Shown: positions 35,135 to 43,986 of the stretch, in pieces
Layout of the letters: every line of letters starts with the position of its first letter
Position numbering within the stretch: the stretch's first letter is position 1
Source: Clostridia bacterium
GTDB lineage: Bacteria > Bacillota > Clostridia > Lachnospirales > Bianqueaceae
Length of the DNA stretch: 64,000 nt
Assembly: GCA_900764045.1 (NCBI GenBank)
Contig: CAAFMN010000027.1
Coordinates: forward strand, 1 to 64,000
Direction: 5' to 3'
The notes under the pieces: generated by a model
The model's input: the letters and a program-made list of their open reading frames with translations, nothing else
Database searches by the model: none
Told to the model about the DNA's origin: nothing
Made by a program: the position numbers and the translations under genes

Positions 35135-36534
35135 ATCATGGAATTATTACGGCAATATCCGGCCCGGTCGTAGATGTTGCCTTTTCACATGGGCAGCTGC
35201 CCAGAATCCATTCTGCCCTGAGCGTTACGGTCAAGGGCAAAGAAAGGATCATGGAGGTAGCGCAGCATATCGGAAACGATACAGTACGATGCATCATGCT
35301 GGCGGCGAGTGAAGATCTGGCGCGCGGCATGGATGTAACAGATCCTGGCACCGGAATTCGCGTTCCGGTGGGCGACCAGACGTTGGGCAGAATGTTCAAT
35401 GTATTCGGCAAGCCCATTGACGGAGGCGAGGAGGTTCCGGCAGAGGAGGAGCATTGGGAGATTCACCGCAAAGCGCCTTCTTTTGCGCAGCAGCGTCCGG
35501 TTGTTGAGATCCTGGAGACAGGCATCAAGGTCATCGACCTCCTGGAGCCGTATCCCAAAGGCGGTAAGATCGGTCTGTTCGGCGGCGCGGGCGTTGGTAA
35601 GACTGTATTGATTCAGGAACTCATCCACAATATCGCTATGGAGCATGGCGGTTATTCGATCTTTACCGGTGTCGGAGAAAGAAGTCGTGAAGGCAATGAC
35701 CTGTGGAAAGAGATGCGCGAGAGCGGAGTAATCGATAAGACGGCCATGGTGTTCGGACAGATGAACGAGTCTCCCGGCGTGCGTATGCGTGTGGCTCTGA
35801 CGGGCCTTACGATGGCGGAATACTTCCGGGATGTGCAGCACAAAGATGTTCTTCTGTTTATCGATAATATCTTCCGTTTTGTACAGGCCGGCAGCGAGGT
35901 ATCCACATTGCTGGGACGTATGCCTTCGGCCGTAGGATATCAGCCGACACTGGCAGAGGAGATGGGAGCGCTTCAGGAGCGTATCACATCGACCAAGGAC
36001 GGTTCTGTTACATCCGTGCAGGCGGTATATGTTCCTGCGGATGACCTGACCGACCCGGCGCCGGCCACGACCTTTACCCACTTGGACGCGACGACGGTTC
36101 TGAGCCGTAAGATCTCTGAGCAGGGCATCTATCCGGCTGTGGATCCTCTGGCGTCTACCTCCCGAATTCTGGAGGCAGATATCGTTGGAGAAGAACATTA
36201 TCAGACGGCACGGCGTGTACAGGAGATTCTGCAGAAGTACAATGAGCTGCAGGATATCATCGCGATTCTGGGTATGGACGAGCTGAGCGACGAAGACAAA
36301 CAGATCGTCGGCAGAGCGCGTAAGATACAGAGATTCCTGGCGCAGCCTACCCATGTGGCGGAGAAGTTCACCGGAATTCCCGGTATCTATGTCAGTCTGA
36401 AGGATACGATTCAGGGCTTTAAGAAGATCATCAACGGCGAGATGGATCAGTATCCGGAGGCGGCCTTCTACAACGTAGGTACGATTGAGGATGTAGAGAA
36501 AAAGGCGGCCGCGATCAAAGCGGGTACAGTCTGA
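35131..36534 (+). CDS. atpD: ATP synthase F1 beta subunit
   Basis: Catalytic subunit, 467 residues, normal length. P-loop GGAGVGKT (about 150-157), catalytic Glu in GVGERSREGND, and the DELSDEDK segment (DELSEED motif) that touches gamma. Begins at the ATGA overlap with atpG and ends TGATG with atpC, so gamma, beta and epsilon are translationally coupled. Confidence 0.97.
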   Translation: MNHGIITAISGPVVDVAFSHGQLPRIHSALSVTVKGKERIMEVAQHIGNDTVRCIMLAASEDLARGMDVTDPGTGIRVPVGDQTLGRMFNVFGKPIDGGEEVPAEEEHWEIHRKAPSFAQQRPVVEILETGIKVIDLLEPYPKGGKIGLFGGAGVGKTVLIQELIHNIAMEHGGYSIFTGVGERSREGNDLWKEMRESGVIDKTAMVFGQMNESPGVRMRVALTGLTMAEYFRDVQHKDVLLFIDNIFRFVQAGSEVSTLLGRMPSAVGYQPTLAEEMGALQERITSTKDGSVTSVQAVYVPADDLTDPAPATTFTHLDATTVLSRKISEQGIYPAVDPLASTSRILEADIVGEEHYQTARRVQEILQKYNELQDIIAILGMDELSDEDKQIVGRARKIQRFLAQPTHVAEKFTGIPGIYVSLKDTIQGFKKIINGEMDQYPEAAFYNVGTIEDVEKKAAAIKAGTV

Positions 36535-36974
36535 TGAGCGAATTCAGAATAGCGATTCTCGCGGCGGACAGAGTGTTTTATGAAGGACCGTGTGAATCTC
36601 TGGTGGTTCCGACGGTGCTGGGACAGCATGGAATTCTTGCCAATCACAGCAACATGATCAGTGCCTTGGTTCCGGGAACGTTGATGTACCGTATTCCGGG
36701 CAAGGACATGGCGATGGCGGCGGTTTCTTCCGGTCTGGTTAAGATCGAGGACGGAGATGTATTGGTCCTGGTCGATTCAGCAGAACGCCCGGAGGATATT
36801 GACGAGAACCGGGCGAAAAGAGCAGCGGCCAGGGCCAAGGAGGAGCTTCTGCAAAAGAGAAGCATTCAGGAGTATCATTCGGCGCAGGCACAGCTTGCGA
36901 GAGCGATCAGCCGTTTGCAGGTCAAGCAGCATTACTATGATGGATACGGACCGGGATCGGGCAGTCATTCATAA
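36534..36974 (+). CDS. atpC: ATP synthase F1 epsilon subunit
   Basis: 146 residues: N-terminal beta-sandwich (1-85, FRIAILAADRVFYEGPCESLVVPTVLGQHGILANHSNMISAL) and a two-helix C-terminal hairpin (ENRAKRAAARAKEELLQKRS). Part of the central stalk; the helices can inhibit ATP hydrolysis in other species. Last gene of the operon; a hairpin follows about 18 bases downstream. Confidence 0.95.
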   Translation: MSEFRIAILAADRVFYEGPCESLVVPTVLGQHGILANHSNMISALVPGTLMYRIPGKDMAMAAVSSGLVKIEDGDVLVLVDSAERPEDIDENRAKRAAARAKEELLQKRSIQEYHSAQAQLARAISRLQVKQHYYDGYGPGSGSHS

Positions 36975-36991
36975 ACAAAATATAGGAAAAA

Positions 36992-37023
36992 CAACAGCCG
37001 GACTATTCAAAGTCCGGCTGTTG
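36992..37023. terminator. Hairpin after atpC
   Basis: CAACAGCCGGACT (36992-37004) pairs with AGTCCGGCTGTTG (37011-37023). On the plus strand it is not followed by a T run; the T run lies on the minus strand. It may still block exonucleases or terminate weakly, and is perfect as a minus-strand terminator, although no minus-strand gene is near. Confidence 0.6.
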
Positions 37024-37072
37024 ATGTATAATTATGGATAGTGCGGAATACTAAGATAAGGGAGGCGAAAGT

Positions 37073-38593
37073 GTGGCAGCGCAGCGTAAGCAGTATGTAT
37101 GTATCGATTTAAAATCCTTTTACGCTTCCGTAGAGTGTGTAGAGCGGGGACTCAATCCGATGACTGCCTATCTGGTTGTAGCGGATAAGAGCCGAACGGA
37201 AAAGACGATCTGTCTTGCTGTTTCGCCTAGCCTCAAAAAATACGGAATTCCGGGACGGGCCCGTCTGTTTGAAGTGGAACAGCGCCTAAGAGAACTGAAC
37301 GCGTATCGGAGACGGTTCCTGTCGGAACAGGAATATGCGGGTAAGGCCTATGATGCCGAAGCCTTGCAGGGTGAACTGGAAGTGGACTATATCGCGGCGC
37401 CGCCGCGGATGGCGCTCTACATGGAATACAGCGCCAGGATCTATCAGATTTACATGAGATATGTCGCGCCTGAGGATATCCATGTGTATTCGGTGGATGA
37501 AGTCTTTATGGATGTGACGCCCTATCTGAAGCTCCACCATATGAGTGCCAGAGAACTGACGAAAAGGATGATTCTGCAGGTGCTGAAGGAGACCGGGCTT
37601 ACGGCAGCTGCAGGAATCGGGACCAATCTGTATCTGAGCAAGGTCGCGATGGATATCGAAGCCAAGCATGTACAAGCCGACGCTGACGGGGTCCGGATCG
37701 CGCAGCTGGATGAAGAGTCGTACCGGTATCAGCTATGGAACCATCGTCCCCTGACGGACTTCTGGAGAGTCGGCAGAGGATACGCGAAAAAGCTGGAGAG
37801 CTGCGGTCTGTATACCATGGGAGATATCGCGCGGTGTTCCCTGGGAAAGCCGGAAGAATATCACAACGAAGAGCTTTTGTACCGATTGTTTGGAGTCAAT
37901 GCCGAGCTTCTGATCGACCACGCGTGGGGGTGGGAGCCATGTACGATTGCCCAGATCAAGGCTTATCGGCCGCAGGAGAACAGCATCAGTTCCGGGCAGG
38001 TGCTTTCCTGTCCCTATGAAGCGGATGGGGCTGGACTCATCATTCGGGAGATGACAGATGCTTTGGCGCTGGAGCTGGTAGAAAAGAGGCTGACAACCGA
38101 TCAGCTGACACTGACCATCGGCTATGATGTAGAGAATCTTAAGGATTCGGCGCGGCGAAAAGCTTATAAAGGCAAGATCGTGACCGATGTCTATGGAAGG
38201 CAGATTCCGGAACATGCCCATGGGAGCATTCGTCTGGAACGGACATCTTCGGCGAGAAAGCTGACAGGAGCGATGACGGATCTCTTTCAGAGGATTATAG
38301 ATCCGTCCCTCTTGGTGCGGCGGATCACCATAACGGCCTGCCGCGTGGAGAGGGAAACTTCCGTGCAGCCGCGGCCCGTGGCAGAGCAGATGGATCTCTT
38401 TACAGATTACGAGGAAAAAGAGCGGGAGAGGGAGCAGGAGACCAAGTTCCTGAATAAGGAGAGGAAGCTGCAGGAAGCGGTTCTGGGACTCAAGAAGAAG
38501 TATGGGAAAAACGCGGTACTGAAAGGAATGAATCTGGAGAAGGGCGCGACAGCCCGGGAACGGAACGCGCAGATTGGCGGACACAAAGCATAG
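37073..38593 (+). CDS. Y-family DNA polymerase, UvrX/DinB-like
   Basis: Error-prone translesion polymerase, 506 residues, with a GTG start after GGGAGG. The palm is recognisable from YVCIDLKSFYASVECVERG (Asp of metal site A) and VYSVDEVFMDV (catalytic Asp-Glu). An HhH region and little-finger domain follow. Near residue 440 the QMDLF sequence is a probable beta-clamp-binding motif, and a charged coiled-coil tail follows. The next gene is a YolD-like protein, its usual Firmicutes companion. No LexA-box was identified in the short upstream region. Confidence 0.9.
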   Translation: MAAQRKQYVCIDLKSFYASVECVERGLNPMTAYLVVADKSRTEKTICLAVSPSLKKYGIPGRARLFEVEQRLRELNAYRRRFLSEQEYAGKAYDAEALQGELEVDYIAAPPRMALYMEYSARIYQIYMRYVAPEDIHVYSVDEVFMDVTPYLKLHHMSARELTKRMILQVLKETGLTAAAGIGTNLYLSKVAMDIEAKHVQADADGVRIAQLDEESYRYQLWNHRPLTDFWRVGRGYAKKLESCGLYTMGDIARCSLGKPEEYHNEELLYRLFGVNAELLIDHAWGWEPCTIAQIKAYRPQENSISSGQVLSCPYEADGAGLIIREMTDALALELVEKRLTTDQLTLTIGYDVENLKDSARRKAYKGKIVTDVYGRQIPEHAHGSIRLERTSSARKLTGAMTDLFQRIIDPSLLVRRITITACRVERETSVQPRPVAEQMDLFTDYEEKEREREQETKFLNKERKLQEAVLGLKKKYGKNAVLKGMNLEKGATARERNAQIGGHKA

Positions 38594-38607
38594 AGGAGAG
38601 GAAAAAC

Positions 38608-39036
38608 ATGAATCCATATGAAGATATCATCCATCTGGCACGTCCGGTATTGGTACGGCACAAGCCGATGCCGGCGGAGGCACGTGCTGCCCAATTTGCG
38701 CCTTTTGCCGCGCTGACCGGATTTGAAGGGACGATTCAGGAGACGGAAAGAGTTACAGAAGGACGGATTCATCTGAGTGAAGCGGAAAAGGATCTTCTGG
38801 ATGAAAAGCTCATGCTGCTCGCGTCCAGATTGGAGCAACGGACTTGCGTCACCGCGGTGTATTATGTCCCGGATGAACGCAAGGCAGGAGGACGGTATGA
38901 AGAGCAGACGGGAGCCGTCAGAAAAATAGACGCATACGAGAAAAAACTGATTTTTGAGGATGGGACAGAGATCCCCGTAGAGAGAATCGTTCGGATGGAC
39001 GGAGAGATTTTCCGAGGATGGGGAGAGCTTTTGTAA
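38608..39036 (+). CDS. YolD-like protein
   Basis: A 142-residue protein 14 bases after the Y-family polymerase. The YolD pattern is seen as ARAAQFAPFAALTGFEGTIQETER at 26-49 and a basic C-terminal part (IDAYEKKLIFEDGTEIPVERIVRMDG). In Bacillus YolD homologues pair with UvrX/YqjW polymerases; a UmuD-like accessory role has been proposed. AGGAGAGG site upstream. Confidence 0.82.
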   Translation: MNPYEDIIHLARPVLVRHKPMPAEARAAQFAPFAALTGFEGTIQETERVTEGRIHLSEAEKDLLDEKLMLLASRLEQRTCVTAVYYVPDERKAGGRYEEQTGAVRKIDAYEKKLIFEDGTEIPVERIVRMDGEIFRGWGELL

Positions 39037-39064
39037 GGACAGAATCGATAGAGAGGTGGATCGT

Positions 39065-39547
39065 ATGGAACAGTCAGACAGGCAGATGGTGGCGCTGCTG
39101 GAGGCACAGAACCGACGGATGCGAACGCAGAATCTGCTGCTTATCGCGGGAGTCGCGCTTCTTTTGATCCTTCTGCTGCTTCTCGCGGTAACCGTGACAG
39201 CAGTGACGCCGCGGCTGGAAAAGACGCTGGAGGAGGTCGAGGCGCTGACGGCCAGTATGACGGCAATATCGGAACAGCTGGAAGACCCGCAGCTTGTCGC
39301 GAACTTCAAGCTTGCGGTTGAGAATATTCAGGCGGTGGCAGGCAATCTGGACAATATCAGTGAACAGTTTGTCGGAATGGATCTGGCAGGAGAATTGGAG
39401 GATCTGTCCAAGGGAATTCAGGAGACCGGAGAAGTGCTGGCCGCCGCGGCAAATGAGATCGGGACGCTGGATCTGACTGGACTTCGGCAGGCGATCGAGA
39501 ACCTTAAGAATCTGTTAGCGCCCTTGGCGGCGCTTACGGGACGGTAG
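39065..39547 (+). CDS. Single-pass membrane protein with coiled coil
   Basis: A 160-residue protein of unknown function. One very hydrophobic segment at about 22-42 (LLIAGVALLLILLLLLAVTVTAV) follows a polar glutamine/arginine-rich head. The remainder is an acidic heptad-like helix (KTLEEVEALTASMTAISEQLEDPQ, then AVENIQAVAGNLDNISEQF) that looks like the helical part of methyl-accepting or cell-envelope tethering proteins. A GAGAGGTGG site supports the ATG at 39065. Its last 33 bases overlap the end of the convergent SpoVB-type gene. Confidence 0.7.
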   Translation: MEQSDRQMVALLEAQNRRMRTQNLLLIAGVALLLILLLLLAVTVTAVTPRLEKTLEEVEALTASMTAISEQLEDPQLVANFKLAVENIQAVAGNLDNISEQFVGMDLAGELEDLSKGIQETGEVLAAAANEIGTLDLTGLRQAIENLKNLLAPLAALTGR

Positions 39548-40903
39548 AACGGCCAGAAACTCCTGCATGGTGGGCGGCGTCAGAAGGCGGGAGAAGCGCA
39601 GCCGTACCGGTGTCACCCGCAGGAGAGAGTGCAGATTCAGGACGGCCAGAAGGATATTGGTCAGGATCAGGCTGAGAATAAAAGCATGAAATCCGTAGAC
39701 AGGCACAGCCAGAAGAAGGATCAGGATCCGGATACCATCACACAATACAGTATGCACCAGAGAATCCGTCTGAAGATCCATGCCGTTCATGAGTCCGCCC
39801 AGAATGGATTGGAGATAAAAGAAGGGGCAGACAAAAGCCAGGAGACAGATATAGTTTCCGGCAGAAGGGCTGTTGTAGAGAGTCTGCCCAAGAAAATCCC
39901 CTGTCAGCAGAAAGAGTCCGCCAAAGAAGAAGCCCATGTAGAGGGAAACACGGAGTGCTCCTTCAATCGCGTGTCCAAGCCGGTCATAGCGGCCGGAGAT
40001 CTTCGCGGAAGAGACGATGGGGAGTAGGTTTGTAGACAGAGCGTTGGTAAAAAGTGTCGGAAACAGGATAATCGGAAAAGCCATACCTCCGAATTCGCCA
40101 TAGGAAGCCAGAGCAGAAGCGGCGCTCATGCCGGAGCGTACCAGTACTTTGGGGATGATAATGTTTTCTAGGCCGGACAGAGCGGAGCTGACGGAGCGGT
40201 TGACAGTCAGTGGAGCGGACAGGGAGAGGAGCCGGCGCCAGGTATATTTGGGAAGGCGCCAGACACCGCTTTTGGTTTTGCGGCATACGATACAGTAGGC
40301 GGACATGGCGAAGAGGCAGGAAACAATGTCTCCTGCGACATTGCCGAGAACCGCGATGGTGCAGGCGCCTTGCAGGTTATCTTGGCACAGGGAAGCGGCC
40401 AGCAGCCAGATGACGCCCATCCGGATGAGCTGTTCCAGCACCTGATCGGCAGCGGGAACCAGCATTTTGCGGACGCCGAGAAAGTAGGCCTTAAAACAGT
40501 TCCCGGCCACGCAGAAGGGGAGAGCCAGGCTGAGAAGACGCAGTGCGGGAATGGTTCTGGCATCTCCAAGAAAATACAGCCCCAGCGGTTCGGCAAAGAG
40601 CCGCAAAGCGGACACAGCGGCCAGACTGGTGAGAACGGTAATTGTCAGTCCCGGCAGAACAACCGCTTGGGCGGAACGATCGGACTGGGCTTCTGCCGCC
40701 AGTTTGGAGACAGCCATGTACACACCGGAGCCGCACAGAGTAAAGGCAAAAAAATAAATGGGGGAGATCAGGCCGAAAAGCCCAAGGGCTTGGGCGCCGA
40801 TCAGGCGGGAGATCAGGATTCGGTAGATAAATCCAATCAGGCGGGTCACAAACCCGGCAAACGCGAGAATCAGGGTGCCGCTGACGGCCGTATTCTTTTT
40901 CAT
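39515..40903 (-). CDS. SpoVB/MurJ-type polysaccharide flippase family protein
   Basis: A 462-residue membrane protein with about 14 hydrophobic segments. The MVF-type N-terminus (KNTAVSGTLILAFAGFVTRLIGFIYRILISRLIGAQALGLF) and the NRSVSSALSGLENIIIPKVLV segment match the SpoVB group, which flips lipid-linked glycan precursors, including spore cortex material. The start at 40903 has GGAGG 7 bases upstream. It is divergent from the cysteine desulfurase and convergent with, and overlapping, the coiled-coil protein. Role in sporulation is plausible, not shown. Confidence 0.85.
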   Translation of the reverse strand: MKKNTAVSGTLILAFAGFVTRLIGFIYRILISRLIGAQALGLFGLISPIYFFAFTLCGSGVYMAVSKLAAEAQSDRSAQAVVLPGLTITVLTSLAAVSALRLFAEPLGLYFLGDARTIPALRLLSLALPFCVAGNCFKAYFLGVRKMLVPAADQVLEQLIRMGVIWLLAASLCQDNLQGACTIAVLGNVAGDIVSCLFAMSAYCIVCRKTKSGVWRLPKYTWRRLLSLSAPLTVNRSVSSALSGLENIIIPKVLVRSGMSAASALASYGEFGGMAFPIILFPTLFTNALSTNLLPIVSSAKISGRYDRLGHAIEGALRVSLYMGFFFGGLFLLTGDFLGQTLYNSPSAGNYICLLAFVCPFFYLQSILGGLMNGMDLQTDSLVHTVLCDGIRILILLLAVPVYGFHAFILSLILTNILLAVLNLHSLLRVTPVRLRFSRLLTPPTMQEFLAVLPSRKRRQGR

Positions 40904-40988
40904 GGAAGAGCCTCCGAAGATATCTGATAGTATCATATTCCGGATGGAAGGGCGCAATTCCCCGAATCCGGCAGAAAGGATGAGGAAA

Positions 40989-42176
40989 ATGAAACCGGAA
41001 CGAGTTGTATATGCGGATCATTCCGCTACTACGCCGCTGCGGCAGGAAGCGCTGGCGGCGATGCTGCCGTACCTTACGGAGAAGTACGGCAATGCTTCCG
41101 GCATTTATTCGATTGGACGAAGGAGCCGGGAGGCAGTGGAGCGTTCCCGCAGGACGACAGCGCAGGCTCTCGGAGCCCTGCCGGAGGAGATTTTTTTTAC
41201 AAGCTGCGGAACGGAGTCGGATAACTGGGCCATCAAAGGAGCCGCGGAGGCTTACGGAACACAAGGACGTCATATTATAACGACCGCGGTAGAGCATCAT
41301 GCGGTACTGCATACCTGTGAGCATCTGGAGAGACAGGGATTCCGTATAACGTATCTGCCGGTGGACGCGGAAGGAATGGTGCTGTTAGAGGCGCTGGAGA
41401 GAGCCCTTACTCCGGATACGATTCTGGTCAGTGTGATGATGGCCAATAATGAAGTGGGAACCATCAATCCCATCGGCCGTATCGGAGAAATGCTGCGGGG
41501 CAAAGGGGTTCTGCTGCATGTAGACGCTGTACAGGCTGTGGGCAATCTTCCTATTGACGTTCGCAAGCTCCATGTAGATATGCTTTCCGTGAGCGCACAC
41601 AAATTCTACGGACCGAAGGGAGTGGGAGCGCTTTATATTCGTAAAGGACTGAAGCTTCCTTCGTATATGGACGGCGGCGCACAGGAGCGCGGCAGGCGTG
41701 CGGGGACGGAGAATGTGGCGGGCATTGTCGGGATGGCGGAAGCCATCCGACTGGCTGTAGAAGAATTACCGGAACATGCCGCGTATCTGGAGAGTCTGCG
41801 GGAACGGCTGATTCAGGGAGTGCTGGAAGAGATCCCGGGCAGCCGCTTAAACGGCGCAAGATATAACAGATTGCCCGGACATGCCAATTTTGGCTTTAGC
41901 CGGGTGGATGGAGAAGAACTCCTGCTGTGTCTGGATCTGGCGGGAATCGCGGTCTCGACAGGTTCGGCCTGTACTGCCGGAGAGACAGAGCCCTCTCATG
42001 TGCTGAGAGCTATGGGAAAGTCGCGGGAGGAAGCCTATGAATCGCTGCGCATTACACTAGGCAGCGAGAATACAGAAGAGGATGTGGATTATATTCTTCA
42101 GCAGCTCAAGACACATATCGGGCGTCTTCGCCAGATGAGTCCCGGGTACGAGCGCAAAAGTTCGCTGATCCGGTAA
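40989..42176 (+). CDS. Cysteine desulfurase, NifS/IscS family
   Basis: PLP enzyme of 395 residues that takes sulfur from cysteine for Fe-S clusters or tRNA thiolation. The start MKPERVVYADHSATTPL is typical, HHAVLHTCE gives the His ring, SAHKFYGPKG carries the PLP-Lys (about 200), and the sulfur-accepting Cys is in STGSACTAGETEPSHVL. The ATG at 40989 is placed by the AAAGGATGAGG site. No scaffold or thiI gene is adjacent, so the acceptor cannot be named. It is divergent from the SpoVB-type gene. Confidence 0.9.
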   Translation: MKPERVVYADHSATTPLRQEALAAMLPYLTEKYGNASGIYSIGRRSREAVERSRRTTAQALGALPEEIFFTSCGTESDNWAIKGAAEAYGTQGRHIITTAVEHHAVLHTCEHLERQGFRITYLPVDAEGMVLLEALERALTPDTILVSVMMANNEVGTINPIGRIGEMLRGKGVLLHVDAVQAVGNLPIDVRKLHVDMLSVSAHKFYGPKGVGALYIRKGLKLPSYMDGGAQERGRRAGTENVAGIVGMAEAIRLAVEELPEHAAYLESLRERLIQGVLEEIPGSRLNGARYNRLPGHANFGFSRVDGEELLLCLDLAGIAVSTGSACTAGETEPSHVLRAMGKSREEAYESLRITLGSENTEEDVDYILQQLKTHIGRLRQMSPGYERKSSLIR

Positions 42177-42183
42177 AAAGGGA

Positions 42184-42213
42184 TTGAAAGTATCTGTACA
42201 GATGTAGTATAAT
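42184..42213 (+). promoter_or_regulatory. Promoter of the abfA-mutY-rsmH-rlm operon
   Basis: TTGAAA (42184-42189), 18 bases, TATAAT (42208-42213), just past the desulfurase stop. A short inverted repeat ATCTGTACAGAT overlaps the spacer (about 42192-42203) and could be a regulator site. Confidence 0.72.
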
Positions 42214-42265
42214 ACACTCAAGAACAGCGTGAAAAACGCAAATATACCTGAGGGAGGAAGTACGG

Positions 42266-43726
42266 ATGGCAAAACTGATTATCAATACAGATATAAGCCG
42301 GGGGAAGATCAACAAAAATATCTATGGACATTTTTCAGAGCATTTGGGACGTTGTATTTACGGGGGTATCTATGTGGGAGAGGATTCGGAGATTTCCAAC
42401 ATCGACGGGATGCGTCTGGATGTTGTAGAGGCACTGAGAAAGATCCATGTTCCGGTACTGCGTTGGCCGGGCGGCTGCTTTGCGGATGAATATCACTGGG
42501 AGGACGGAATCGGACCGAAGGAAAAGCGTCCTTGCATGGTCAACACCCATTGGGGCGGAGTGACAGAAGATAATTCTTTTGGAACACATGAGTTTATGCG
42601 TTTTTGCGAACTGATCGGCGCGGAGCCTTATATCAACGGCAACCTGGGCAGCGGCACCGTACGCGAGATGCAGCAGTGGGTGGAATATATGACGTTTGAC
42701 GGGATCTCGCCTATGAGCAATCTCCGCAGGGAGAACGGCAGGGAAGAGCCCTGGAAGGTGAAATATTTCGGCATCGGCAATGAGAACTGGGGCTGCGGCG
42801 GCAGTATGCGGCCGGAGTATTACGCGGATGAATACCGCCGGTATGCCACTTATGTACGGAATTTTGGAGATAACAAGATCTACCGGATTGCCTGCGGACC
42901 CAATACCGCGGATTATCATTGGATGGAGATCCTGATGAGCCGGGCCGCGGATAAGATGGACGGAATCACGCTGCATTATTACACAACGCCGGGAGCATGG
43001 GACGCCAAGACGCATGCGATTGGATTTGACGCGGATGAGTGGTATCATACCATGAAGAAAACGCAGTACATGGAGGAGCTGGTGACACGGCACAGCGCCA
43101 TCATGGACCAGTATGATCCGGACAAGAGGGTTGGACTTCTGGTAGATGAATGGGGTATGTGGCACCAATGTGAAGAGGGAACCAACCCGGGATTCCTGTA
43201 TCAGCAGAATACGCTGCGGGACGCATTGGTAGCCGGATTGAACCTGAATATTTTCAATAATCATTGCGATCGTGTACAGATGTCTAATATCGCGCAGATG
43301 GTAAATGTTCTGCAGTCTGTAATCCTGACGGAAGGCGAGAAGATGATTCTGACGCCCACCTATTATGTATATGACATGTATCAGGCGCATCAGGACGCGC
43401 AGCGCGTTGACGCGGTGCTTCAGGACGTGCCCAAGGTGCAGGATATGGATTCCGTTACCGTATCAGCGTCCGTGAAGGAAGGCAAGGTATTGGCAACCCT
43501 GTGCAATATTGATCTGGAGAACAGTGTTACCGTAGACCTGCAGCTGCGCGGCAAGGTATGCGCGTCTGCTTCGGCGACAACACTGACAAGCGACATCATG
43601 GATCAGCACAATACATTTGACGAGCCGGAACGCCTAGCTCCGAGCGAACTTGCGGTAGAGATCCTGCCGGATGGCTGCCGCCTGACGTTGCCGCCCAAGA
43701 GCGTAACAGCGCTTGTACTGGAATGA
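42266..43726 (+). CDS. GH51 alpha-L-arabinofuranosidase
   Basis: Releases terminal L-arabinofuranose from arabinan or arabinoxylan oligosaccharides in the cytoplasm; 486 residues, no signal peptide. The barrel opens with KNIYGHFSEHLGRCIYGGIYV, the acid/base Glu is in FGIGNENWGCGG (about 172), and the nucleophile Glu is in LLVDEWGMW (about 296). A C-terminal beta-sandwich follows. The AGGGAGG site is 8 bases upstream. Its stop overlaps the next gene by four bases. A second, longer GH51 sits at 53685. Confidence 0.94.
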   Translation: MAKLIINTDISRGKINKNIYGHFSEHLGRCIYGGIYVGEDSEISNIDGMRLDVVEALRKIHVPVLRWPGGCFADEYHWEDGIGPKEKRPCMVNTHWGGVTEDNSFGTHEFMRFCELIGAEPYINGNLGSGTVREMQQWVEYMTFDGISPMSNLRRENGREEPWKVKYFGIGNENWGCGGSMRPEYYADEYRRYATYVRNFGDNKIYRIACGPNTADYHWMEILMSRAADKMDGITLHYYTTPGAWDAKTHAIGFDADEWYHTMKKTQYMEELVTRHSAIMDQYDPDKRVGLLVDEWGMWHQCEEGTNPGFLYQQNTLRDALVAGLNLNIFNNHCDRVQMSNIAQMVNVLQSVILTEGEKMILTPTYYVYDMYQAHQDAQRVDAVLQDVPKVQDMDSVTVSASVKEGKVLATLCNIDLENSVTVDLQLRGKVCASASATTLTSDIMDQHNTFDEPERLAPSELAVEILPDGCRLTLPPKSVTALVLE

Positions 43727-43986
43727 ACTGCCGAATCTGTGAGGCGCTGGGGTGGAGCGTAGATGAGCATGTGGCCGAGGCCCTGCGAAAATTAGAAGAG
43801 AGGCCGCAGCAGCTTGCAGAAGAGCAAGAATATGGGCGCAGACTTGAGGTCTGCGCCCAGTGCAAGGAGAAGCTTCCGGATGGAACCTGCCGTATGTGCG
43901 GATGCTATGTAGTACTGCGGGCAAGACTCAAGACAGCCAGGTGTCCGTACCGTGACCGTTGGAGAACTGTACAGGAGGTTGGATGA
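43723..43986 (+). CDS. Small cysteine-rich protein, DUF6171-like
   Basis: An 87-residue protein starting within the GH51 stop codon and ending within the mutY start. It has CRIC at positions 3-6 and CAQCKEKLPDGTCRMCGCYVVLRARL in the middle, then CPYRDRW, giving two or more potential zinc ribbons. The pattern resembles a small clostridial family (DUF6171). The tight overlaps on both sides show it is a real gene. Function unknown; metal binding is inferred. Confidence 0.75.
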   Translation: MNCRICEALGWSVDEHVAEALRKLEERPQQLAEEQEYGRRLEVCAQCKEKLPDGTCRMCGCYVVLRARLKTARCPYRDRWRTVQEVG

